A stretch of 15,142 nucleotides of DNA from Lachnospiraceae bacterium UBA3785 (GTDB lineage: Bacteria > Bacillota > Clostridia > Lachnospirales > Lachnospiraceae): positions 1,251 through 16,392 of the forward strand of contig DFFD01000110.1 of the NCBI GenBank assembly GCA_002369495.1. Direction: 5' to 3'. The position numbers and the translations under genes were made by a program. The notes beneath the pieces were generated by a model, which was not told the DNA's origin, did not search any database, and was given only the letters and a program-made list of their open reading frames with translations. Shown here one piece after another: positions 1 through 6,720 of this stretch. Within the stretch, counting starts at the first letter, position 1; every line of letters starts with the position of its first letter.

Positions 1-3000
1 GCGCTCGGCGTCGTGTCGGTCATGAACATGCCGATGGACCTGCTCCCGGATATCTCGATCCCTTACCTTCTGGTGATCACGCCCTACCCGGGCGCGAGCC
101 CGGAGAAGGTTGAACTGGAGGTCAGCGAGCCTCTGGAAAATGCCCTCGGCACGATTTCCCACATCGAAAACGTCTACTCGGTCAGCTCCGAGAACTTTTC
201 GATGGTCCAGCTTGAGTTCGAGGACGACACGGATATGGACAGCGCGATGGTCAAGGTGTCCAGCGCGGTCGAACAGACCCGCGCTCAGTTGCCGGACAGC
301 TGCGGCACGCCGAGCATCATGGAGCTTTCCATGGACATGATCGCTTCCATGTACATCGCGGTCGAGCGGGACGGCTACGACATCTACGAACTCTCCGAGT
401 ACGTGCGCGACGAGTTCCAGCCCGCGATCGAGCGAATCAACGGTGTGGCTTCGGTCTCCACGATCGGTCTCGTCGACAAGACCGTGCAGGTCGACCTGAA
501 CCAGCGGAAGATCGATGAACTGAACGAAAAGATCCTCCGCGAGACCACGAAGAAGCTCGACGAGGCCGAGACGCAGCTCGGCGATGCGAAATCCCAGGTC
601 GACGAGGGCCAGAATGCGCTTGAAGCGCAGGAGAAACAGTTCGGGTCAATGCTGTCCTCGGGGTTATTCTCGCAGCTGAAGGGCCCGACCGCCCAGATTT
701 CCCAGAATATGAAAACACAGGTCCTCGGCATGGCGGACGGCCTCAAAAAGCTCTACGAGGGCCTCTCCTTCGCCTACGGCAGTGCCAGGGGCATCGCGGA
801 AGCGACCGCGGCGGACATGCGCTCCGCCTACGGGACGGCCAAAACCAAATACGACGCGCTTGAGGCGGCCGCGAAGGACGCCCAGGCAGCCTATGACCAG
901 GCTGTCTCGAACCTCGAGGCGGCCGACGAGACCATGCGCGAAGGACTCGAGGAGGCGGTCACCCAGACTTATGAGGCGCTTCTTAAGGCAAATGAAGACC
1001 GAGATGCTGCCTTCGCAGAGCTCCAGGCCGCTCAGCAGACGATGGACGACGCGGCGAAGGACGCGGCCGAGGCGCTCGACATCACGACGGTGCTCGCCGA
1101 CATTCAGGACGCGATCAACGGGCTGGATGAGGCGGCAGGGATGCTGGACGGCAGTGCATTTTCCACACTGATGCAGGCGGTGAACCGCCTGGCCTCGGTG
1201 GTGCCGCAGGTCAGCAATATCATGAGCCGGGTCTCCCAGATTGACACGAAGGGTGTCCTGACCAGCCCGAGCAGCACGATCCAGGGCGGCGTCGGAGCCC
1301 TCACCGGGCTTATGGACCAGGCTCCGCGGATCATGGACGGGCTCGAGGGGGCCATGGCGGCCCTGACGCAGGGGCAGCTTGATGCGGCGGTGGCATTTTC
1401 GACGGCGGCGACGCAGCTGGCGGACGCCCAGACCCAGCTGGCCTCTGCGCAGGCCCAGTACGAGTCGGCGAGAGAGACGGCGCTTGAGAGCGCCAACGCG
1501 GATGCGCTTCTCTCGGCCTCGACGCTCTCGCAGATGATCTATGCCCAGAACTTCTCCATGCCGGCGGGCTACATCAAGGACGCCTCCGGCGAGTCCTGGC
1601 TGCTCAAGGTCGGCGACGAGTTCGCAACTTCGGACGATATCTCGGACGTCCTGCTCGTCGACATGGACGGGATCGGCGCGGTGCGCCTCTCCGACGTCGC
1701 GGACATCACCGTGATCGACAACGCGGGCCTCTCCTACGCAAAGCTGAACGGGGAGCCGGCGGTGGTTCTCTCCATTTTCAAGAATTCCTCGGTCGGCACG
1801 AACGAGCTCTCCCGGAACGCCGAGAAGGCCATCGCACGCATCGAGGCGGATGACGAGGGGACGACCGTCGTCAAGCTGATGGACCAGGGCGATTACATCT
1901 CCCTGCTGATCAACGAGATCGTCCGCAGCATGGGCATCGGAGCCCTGCTCGCGATCTTTATTCTCGCGATCTTCCTGAAGGACCTCCGTCCGACGATGCT
2001 GGTCGCGATCGCGATCCCGCTGTCGGTGCTCTTCGCGATCGTCATGATGTATTTCTCGAAGCTGTCGCTCAATATCATGACGCTGTCGGGCTTAGGTCTC
2101 GGCATCGGCATGCTGGTGGACAACTCGATCGTCGTCATCGAAAATATTTTCCGCCTCCGCGGCCGCGGACTTCCCGCCCCGCGTGCGGCTGTCCAGGGCG
2201 CGAAGCAGGTGTCGGGCGCGATCATCGCCTCGACGCTCACAACGGTCTGCGTCTTCCTGCCGATGGTGTTCACCACGGGCACGGTGCGGGAGCTGCTGGT
2301 GCCGATGGCGCTTTCCATTTCCTTCTGCCTGCTCGCCTCGCTTGTGGTCGCGATGACCGTCGTGCCGGCGGCTTCGAGCACGATCATGAAAAATGTCACG
2401 CCGAAGAAAAACGGGATCATGGACCTGATCCAGGAACGCTACTCCGTCACGCTGCGCTGGTGCATCCGCCACAAGCTGCTCACGCTCGTCGCTGCGATCG
2501 TCCTGCTTGTCGTGTCGGTCGTCAGGCTCGTGACGATGGGTATCGTGGTGCTCCCGGAAATGAGCGGCGACGACATCCAGGTGACGATCTCGACGCCGGA
2601 GGACGCGACCCGCGAGGAGTCCTACCGGATGGTCGACCAGGTGATCAACCGGATCCTGGCGGTGGACGGCGTGAAGAACGTCGGCGCGATGGATTCCGCC
2701 AGCACAGCGGGCTTCCTGGGCTCGTTCGGAGGGGGATCCTCGGATTCCTACGGCTTTTACATGTGCTATGTGACGCCGGAGAGCGGGGCATTTTCAAGCA
2801 AGGTGGACGATCTCGTTGAAGCGATCAACGCGGCGACGGAGGATCTGGAAGCCGACGTGTCCGCCTCGACCGGCGGTATGAGCGATATGACAGCCCTGAT
2901 GTCGAGCGGCCTCTCCATCAATGTGTTCGGCGAGGATCTCGACGCGGTCAACGAGGTGAGCCTTGAGCTCATGGAGATCATCGAGGGGGTGGAAGGCTTC

Positions 3001-4179
3001 ACCGAGGCGTCGAACGGATCCGAGGAGGCCGCGCCGACCCTGCATCTTGTGATCGACAAGGACAAGGCGATGTCCTGCGGGTTCACGGTGGCCCAGATCT
3101 ACGCGGAGATTGCCCAGCGGCTCACGACGTCGGTGACGTCGACCTCGATCTCCTCGAACGGGATCACCCTGGACGTCGTCATCCGGGACCTCACAAAGGA
3201 ACTCACGAAGGAAAATATCCTCGATATGGAATTCAAACCGTCCTCCTACCCGGCTTCCGCGATGGGAATGTCCGCGATGGGCGGCTCCGGCGGCGATATG
3301 TCCGCGATGATGAGCATGATGGGCGGCGGCACCGAAGAGTCTGCCGGTGAAGAGGAGGAAGAAGAGACGCCGTCCTCCTACAAGCTGAGTGATTTCGCGA
3401 CGATCGAGGAGACCTACGCGCAGGGCAGTATCCGCAGGGAAAATCTCTCCCGCTACATCACGGTCAGCGCGAGGACGGAGGAGGGTTACAACACGGAGCT
3501 TCTGACGCGCGAGCTGCGCACGAGGCTGCAGGATTTTGAGACGCCGAAGGGCGTCAGCTACGAGATCGAAGGCGAGGCGACGCAGATCAACGACATGATC
3601 ACGCAGATGAGCGAGCTGATGGCGCTGGCGCTGCTGTTCATTTACCTCGTCATGGTCGCGCAGTTCCAGAGCCTGCTCTCGCCGTTCATCGTCATGTTCA
3701 CGATCCCGCTGGCCTTTACGGGCGGCATGCTGGGCCTGATCATCGCAAATGAACAGCTCTCCATGCTCTCGCTGATGGGCTTCCTGATCCTGATGGGTAC
3801 GGTCGTCAACAACGGCATCGTGTTCGTCGACTACGCGAACCAGCTCCGGATCGGCGGCATGAAGCGTGTCGACGCGCTGGTCGCGACCGGCCGGACCCGC
3901 ATGCGCCCGATCCTGATGACCGCGCTCACGACGATCCTAGCGATGTCCTCGATGATCTTCAGCGGCGGCATGGGCAGCCAGCTGGGACGCGGGATGGCGA
4001 TCGTCATCTCGGCGGGCCTGACCTACTCGACCCTCATGACGCTCTACGTCATTCCGATCATGTATGATATCTTCTTTAAGCGCCAGCCGCTCAACGTGGA
4101 TGTGGGCGACGACCTCGACGACGCGCCGGACGATGCGGCGGAGTTTATCGAGCAGATGAGGACAGAAAAAGAGGAATAA
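1..4179 (+). CDS. RND (AcrB/HAE1-like) efflux permease, 5'-truncated by window edge
   Basis: This is a proton-driven export permease of the inner membrane. The reading frame is open from base 1 and the first visible residues (ALGVVSVMNMPMDLLPDI) match the end of the first transmembrane helix of HAE1-family proteins, so about 20-25 residues are probably missing upstream. Numbering from the codon at base 13: porter domain about 15-165; a coiled-coil, Ala/Gln/Asp-rich insertion about 170-500; porter resumption at 505-520 (NFSMPAG motif); membrane helices about 636-790 including the TM4 motif GMLVDNSIVVIEN (699-711); a second porter half; and C-terminal helices with the TM10-like motif VVNNGIVFVDYA. 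The first TM4 aspartate is kept, while the second is Asn, which is common in this subgroup. A Met/Gly-rich then Glu-rich linker occupies about 1077-1120. At roughly 1390 residues it is longer than the usual 1030-1050. The substrate is unknown and no adaptor gene is visible. Confidence 0.93.
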   Translation, partial: ALGVVSVMNMPMDLLPDISIPYLLVITPYPGASPEKVELEVSEPLENALGTISHIENVYSVSSENFSMVQLEFEDDTDMDSAMVKVSSAVEQTRAQLPDSCGTPSIMELSMDMIASMYIAVERDGYDIYELSEYVRDEFQPAIERINGVASVSTIGLVDKTVQVDLNQRKIDELNEKILRETTKKLDEAETQLGDAKSQVDEGQNALEAQEKQFGSMLSSGLFSQLKGPTAQISQNMKTQVLGMADGLKKLYEGLSFAYGSARGIAEATAADMRSAYGTAKTKYDALEAAAKDAQAAYDQAVSNLEAADETMREGLEEAVTQTYEALLKANEDRDAAFAELQAAQQTMDDAAKDAAEALDITTVLADIQDAINGLDEAAGMLDGSAFSTLMQAVNRLASVVPQVSNIMSRVSQIDTKGVLTSPSSTIQGGVGALTGLMDQAPRIMDGLEGAMAALTQGQLDAAVAFSTAATQLADAQTQLASAQAQYESARETALESANADALLSASTLSQMIYAQNFSMPAGYIKDASGESWLLKVGDEFATSDDISDVLLVDMDGIGAVRLSDVADITVIDNAGLSYAKLNGEPAVVLSIFKNSSVGTNELSRNAEKAIARIEADDEGTTVVKLMDQGDYISLLINEIVRSMGIGALLAIFILAIFLKDLRPTMLVAIAIPLSVLFAIVMMYFSKLSLNIMTLSGLGLGIGMLVDNSIVVIENIFRLRGRGLPAPRAAVQGAKQVSGAIIASTLTTVCVFLPMVFTTGTVRELLVPMALSISFCLLASLVVAMTVVPAASSTIMKNVTPKKNGIMDLIQERYSVTLRWCIRHKLLTLVAAIVLLVVSVVRLVTMGIVVLPEMSGDDIQVTISTPEDATREESYRMVDQVINRILAVDGVKNVGAMDSASTAGFLGSFGGGSSDSYGFYMCYVTPESGAFSSKVDDLVEAINAATEDLEADVSASTGGMSDMTALMSSGLSINVFGEDLDAVNEVSLELMEIIEGVEGFTEASNGSEEAAPTLHLVIDKDKAMSCGFTVAQIYAEIAQRLTTSVTSTSISSNGITLDVVIRDLTKELTKENILDMEFKPSSYPASAMGMSAMGGSGGDMSAMMSMMGGGTEESAGEEEEEETPSSYKLSDFATIEETYAQGSIRRENLSRYITVSARTEEGYNTELLTRELRTRLQDFETPKGVSYEIEGEATQINDMITQMSELMALALLFIYLVMVAQFQSLLSPFIVMFTIPLAFTGGMLGLIIANEQLSMLSLMGFLILMGTVVNNGIVFVDYANQLRIGGMKRVDALVATGRTRMRPILMTALTTILAMSSMIFSGGMGSQLGRGMAIVISAGLTYSTLMTLYVIPIMYDIFFKRQPLNVDVGDDLDDAPDDAAEFIEQMRTEKEE

Positions 4180-4182
4180 AAT

Positions 4183-4279
4183 GGGGACGGTTTCTGGGGG
4201 ACGGTTCTAAGCACACAAAAAGGTTCTCTGTGCGAGAACCTTTTTGTGTGCTTAGAACCGTCCCCCAGAAACCGTCCCT
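4183..4279. repeat. Long concentric palindrome with GGGACGGTT cores (element 1)
   Basis: Bases 4184-4228 are perfectly complementary to 4234-4278: 45-bp arms around a 5-base loop (TGTGC). The arm contains two tandem cores, GGGACGGTTTC at 4184 and GGGACGGTTCT at 4198, and the other arm carries both in inverse. The element begins four bases after the RND stop codon and ends 14 bases before the serA stop, so it fills the junction of two convergent genes. The same core recurs at 11146-11285 and 15014-15135. I infer a REP/REPIN-like non-autonomous family; no transposase is in the window. Confidence 0.9.
4217..4245. terminator. Bidirectional intrinsic terminator in the centre of element 1
   Basis: Five A, a 7-bp stem GGTTCTC, a 5-base loop, GAGAACC and five T form a hairpin that reads as a terminator on both strands. 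It sits between the 3' end of the RND gene (+) and the 3' end of serA (-) and no other terminator is visible for either gene. Its function is inferred from structure and position. Confidence 0.6.
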
Positions 4280-4292
4280 GAGGTGAAATTGT

Positions 4293-5471
4293 TCAGTTTT
4301 TCGGGGAAAGCCTGCGCACCCGGAGGACCCCGTCGATCGCCTTCAGCCTCTCCACGGTATCGTGGGGCATCGGAGCGGAGATGTCAATCAGGGTGTACTC
4401 GTAGCTGCCGCGGCTCTTCGAGGCAAGGTTCTCAATGTTGAGACCGTTCCTGCCGAAGAAGGTGGTGATCTGCGAGAGCATGTTCGGGATGTTCCGGTGC
4501 AGGATCGCGACGCGGGAGACCGTCTGGCAGATCCCTGCGTTCACGGCCGGGAAGTTCACGGAATTTTTGATGTTGCCGTTGTCCAGGTAATCCTGGAGCT
4601 CGTCGACCGCCATCACCGCACAGTTCTCCTCAGCCTCCTCGGTGGAAGCGCCGAGGTGCGGGAAGATGACGGTGTTTTTCATTTTCACGACAGCCGGGTT
4701 CGGGAAATCCGTCACGTAGACGCGGATCTTGCCGGACTCAAGGGCCTCCGCCATCGCCTCGTCGTCGACCAGCGCGTCGCGGGCGAAGTTGAGGAAGCGG
4801 ACGCCGTCTTTCATTTTCGCGATGGCCTCGCGGTTGATCGTGTGCTTCGTGGACTCGAGATACGGGATGTGGATGGTCAGGAAGTCCGAGACGGCGAAGA
4901 GGTCGGAGAGGGAGGCCGCGTAGTGAACCTCGCGGGAGATGCTCCAGGCGGCGTCGACGGACAGGAACGGATCGTAGCCGTAGACGGTCATCCCGAGCTC
5001 CAGGGCCGTGTTGGCGACCTGGGCGCCGATTGCGCCGAGGCCGATGACGCCGAGCGTCTTGCCCTTGATCTCGTTGCCGGCGAAAGCCTTCTTGGCCTTC
5101 TCGGCGTCCTTCTTGATATTCTCGTCCTCCGCGTTGGCGCGGACCCAGTCGGCGCCTCCGACGACGTCGCGGGCGGCCAGGATGAGGCCGGCGATGACCA
5201 GCTCCTTCACGGCGTTCGCGTTCGCGCCCGGGGTGTTGAAGACGACGATGCCCTCCTCGGAGCAGCGCTCGATCGGGATGTTGTTGGTGCCGGCGCCGGC
5301 ACGGGCGATCGCGCGGAGTTCGGCGGGGAACTGCATTTCCTTCATGTCGGCGGAGCGGACCAGGATGCCGGCGGCCTCCTCGGGTGAATCGACGAGGGTG
5401 TAGCCGTCGCGGAAACGCGCGGTACCGACGGGGCTGATGTTGTTAAGGCAGTAGATTTTGCGGTCTTTCAT
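4293..5471 (-). CDS. serA: D-3-phosphoglycerate dehydrogenase (short form with ACT domain)
   Basis: It oxidises 3-phosphoglycerate to 3-phosphohydroxypyruvate with NAD, the first step of serine synthesis, in the cytosol. The 392-residue protein has a substrate-binding half, a Rossmann motif GVIGLGAIGAQ (141-151), the active-site Arg in NFARDALVD (R231), the catalytic His in FPHLGAS (H272) and a C-terminal ACT domain (about 319-392, beginning at VSRVAILHRNIPNML) that usually binds serine for feedback control. The ATG at 5471 is chosen because AGGAGA lies just upstream; a longer in-frame start at 5561 would place the predicted promoter inside the gene. The segment that usually reads DVFExEP, supplying the catalytic Glu, here reads VTDFPNP, which I believe is typical of a Clostridia subgroup. 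No serC is adjacent. Annotation as a 2-hydroxyacid dehydrogenase of the SerA type is firm. Confidence 0.93.
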   Translation of the reverse strand: MKDRKIYCLNNISPVGTARFRDGYTLVDSPEEAAGILVRSADMKEMQFPAELRAIARAGAGTNNIPIERCSEEGIVVFNTPGANANAVKELVIAGLILAARDVVGGADWVRANAEDENIKKDAEKAKKAFAGNEIKGKTLGVIGLGAIGAQVANTALELGMTVYGYDPFLSVDAAWSISREVHYAASLSDLFAVSDFLTIHIPYLESTKHTINREAIAKMKDGVRFLNFARDALVDDEAMAEALESGKIRVYVTDFPNPAVVKMKNTVIFPHLGASTEEAEENCAVMAVDELQDYLDNGNIKNSVNFPAVNAGICQTVSRVAILHRNIPNMLSQITTFFGRNGLNIENLASKSRGSYEYTLIDISAPMPHDTVERLKAIDGVLRVRRLSPKN

Positions 5472-5520
5472 AATAATATCTCCTGAAAATTGGCGGGGCA
5501 TTACCTCGTTTACGGGAAAC

Positions 5521-5549
5521 ATCATAGCGGAGATAGTCTGAAAATGCAA
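5521..5549 (-). promoter_or_regulatory. Predicted sigma-A promoter of serA
   Basis: On the minus strand a TTGCAT -35 box (5544-5549) and a TATGAT -10 box (5521-5526) are separated by exactly 17 bases. Transcription would start near 5514, giving a leader of about 43 bases. The leader is too short for a T-box or a serine-sensing riboswitch, so regulation at RNA level is not evident. Confidence 0.5.
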
Positions 5550-5571
5550 GTACGGAGGCATTTTTAAGCAT

Positions 5572-5602
5572 AAAAAAATGCGGGGCGCGGGCTCCGCATT
5601 TT
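5572..5602 (-). terminator. Intrinsic terminator after the PrsW-family gene
   Basis: Read on the minus strand, AAAATGCGG and CCGCATTTT form a 9-bp stem around a GC-rich loop, followed by a run of seven T. It lies 14 bases past the protease gene's stop codon and upstream of the serA promoter, so the two minus-strand genes are probably separate transcription units. Confidence 0.8.
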
Positions 5603-5615
5603 GTATGTTTTGTTG

Positions 5616-6299
5616 TCAGACCGGACGGTCTTCATTTGCATATTTTTTCAGCTTGAAGAAGGCGACGATCGTGAGGACGAAAATGAAGCCCAGAACCAGG
5701 ATGGAAAGAAAATCATCCCCGGTGCTCAGACAGAAGTCGTAAAACCCGTGGATCAGGATCGGGACGAGGAGGGAGAGCTTCATGAAACGGCCGCGGGTGC
5801 GCCCGTCGTTGTCGAGCTCGGCGGTCTTGGCGATGCCGAGGTAGTAGCCCATAAAGAGGCCGCAGATCGAGTGGGTCGGGATCAGGCGGGCCAACGCGAT
5901 CTCGGTGCCGAAGGAGAGCATGTAGAGGATATTTTCGAACGCGGCGAAGCCGAGCGCGGACGCGACCGAGTAGACGACCGCGTCGAACCGGAAGTTGAAG
6001 TTATCGTTATACCAGACCGCGCGCTTCATGGCGAAGCGCTTCGCGAACTCCTCGGAGAAGGCCACGACGAGGAAGTAGTAGAGAAGCATGTAGAGGATGT
6101 CGTCCTCGTAGAGCGGCAGGAAGGAGAGCACATACTCGCCGGCCATCTCCATCACCATCGCAAGGATGGCGGAGAGTGCTCCGAAGATCATCGCCTTAAG
6201 GACGAGTCCCGGGGGCTCCTTCTCAATGCGGTCGAGCCGCCAGATATAGATGATGAGAGCGAGGGGCGGCAGGATGCCCCATGCGAGAATTGAGTTCAT
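5616..6299 (-). CDS. PrsW-family intramembrane metalloprotease
   Basis: This is a multi-pass membrane protein of 227 residues in the PrsW/CAAX-protease-like superfamily. Family signatures are visible in order: an N-terminal helix followed by LDRIEKEPPGLV (22-33); the EExxK-type motif SEEFAKR (82-88); FENILYM (121-127); a conserved His at 143 in the helix THSICGLFMGYYLG; and HGFYDF (184-189). These Glu and His residues are the expected metal-binding and catalytic set. In Bacillus subtilis PrsW cleaves an anti-sigma factor, but no sigma or anti-sigma gene is nearby, so the target is unknown. The ATG at 6299 follows a strong GGAGGTG at 6305-6311; an in-frame upstream start would run through the predicted promoter. 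Symbol prsW is not assigned because the family is broad. Confidence 0.88.
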   Translation of the reverse strand: MNSILAWGILPPLALIIYIWRLDRIEKEPPGLVLKAMIFGALSAILAMVMEMAGEYVLSFLPLYEDDILYMLLYYFLVVAFSEEFAKRFAMKRAVWYNDNFNFRFDAVVYSVASALGFAAFENILYMLSFGTEIALARLIPTHSICGLFMGYYLGIAKTAELDNDGRTRGRFMKLSLLVPILIHGFYDFCLSTGDDFLSILVLGFIFVLTIVAFFKLKKYANEDRPV

Positions 6300-6319
6300 G
6301 ATATCACCTCCTTGGCTAT

Positions 6320-6348
6320 ATTGTACCCTCTTTTTCGGAAAATGAAAA
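6320..6348 (-). promoter_or_regulatory. Predicted promoter of the PrsW-family gene
   Basis: The minus strand carries TTTTCA (6343-6348) and TACAAT (6320-6325) with a 17-base spacer. The -10 matches five of six consensus bases, the -35 four of six. The start point would lie close to the ribosome site, giving a very short leader. Confidence 0.45.
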
Positions 6349-6520
6349 CAGTCAATTTGGAATGGCATGGGTATTTTGAAAGAAAAATCCATCTGAATAT
6401 TTGTGAATTATCCCGTATTGCGGGTGCGATGGATTGATTGTTATCATCAATCTGTCAGAGACGGAGAGCCGGCTTTTCCGCCGATCATTCTGAAGACTAA
6501 TATGAAGGGAGACAAAAGCT
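6349..6520. other. AT-richer leader region upstream of the Tad operon
   Basis: The stretch between the divergent PrsW and Flp genes is visibly richer in A and T than the flanking genes and holds no convincing gene. A plus-strand promoter must lie here, but I could not find a well-spaced -35/-10 pair; TTGAAA at 6376 has only poorly spaced partners. A weak inverted repeat, ATTGAT and ATCAAT (about 6433-6451), might be an operator. The Flp ribosome site (AAGGGAG) is at about 6505-6511. Confidence 0.4.
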
Positions 6521-6688
6521 ATGGAAGAAATTCGCTCTTTCATCGAGGAGGAGGACGGCGTGACGACCGTGGAGATCATACTGGTCCTGCTGGTCCTCAT
6601 CGCGCTGGTCGCACTGTTCAAGGACCAGCTGATCAAGGTTGTCAAGAGTATTTTGAACAAGGTCTCATCTCAGAGCAACGCGATCTGA
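6521..6688 (+). CDS. Flp-type (type IVb, Tad) pilin precursor
   Basis: This 55-residue protein has a short acidic leader (MEEIRSFIEEEDG), then VTTVE and one hydrophobic helix (IILVLLVLIALVALF), then a short amphipathic tail. The class III prepilin pattern is visible: cleavage is expected after Gly13, leaving Glu at position +5 of the mature chain, as needed for assembly into the pilus. The start has a good AAGGGAGA site 8-15 bases upstream. It is the first gene of the operon and is separated by 32 bases from the DUF5702 gene. Flp pilins are often overlooked because of their size. I infer it forms the major pilus fibre; the prepilin peptidase three genes downstream is its likely processing enzyme. 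Confidence 0.88.
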   Translation: MEEIRSFIEEEDGVTTVEIILVLLVLIALVALFKDQLIKVVKSILNKVSSQSNAI

Positions 6689-6710
6689 AGGAGACCGGCC
6701 GGAATGCCGG

Positions 6711-6720
6711 GGAGGGAGAG
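6711..6720 (+). promoter_or_regulatory. Ribosome binding site that decides a TTG start
   Basis: GGAGGGAGAG lies directly before a TTG codon at 6721. The longer ATG-initiated frame from 6403 would cover the whole Flp gene in another frame and give a non-pilus-like N-terminus, while the TTG start places a membrane anchor at residues 6-28 as the DUF5702 family requires. Confidence 0.75.

Noticed and set aside
4362..5387. 341-codon plus-strand frame opposite serA
   Set aside because: It is the complement of a clear serA gene; its composition (runs of V, G, D and R) is typical of a GC-rich shadow frame.
5472..5520. Riboswitch or T-box leader before serA
   Set aside because: Only about 43 bases separate the predicted start point from the ATG, with no structured element.
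5601..6293. 230-codon plus-strand frame opposite the PrsW gene
   Set aside because: Glu/Asp/Val-rich antisense shadow; the minus strand encodes all PrsW motifs.
6362..6382. Sigma-54 promoter for the Tad operon (TGGCATGGGTATTTTGA)
   Set aside because: The TGGCA half is present, but the required GC of the -12 box is missing at the right distance.
6403..6720. Upstream part of the 607-codon frame as the N-terminus of the DUF5702 protein
   Set aside because: It overlaps the Flp pilin gene in another frame, lacks a membrane or family-like sequence, and a strong ribosome site precedes the TTG at 6721.
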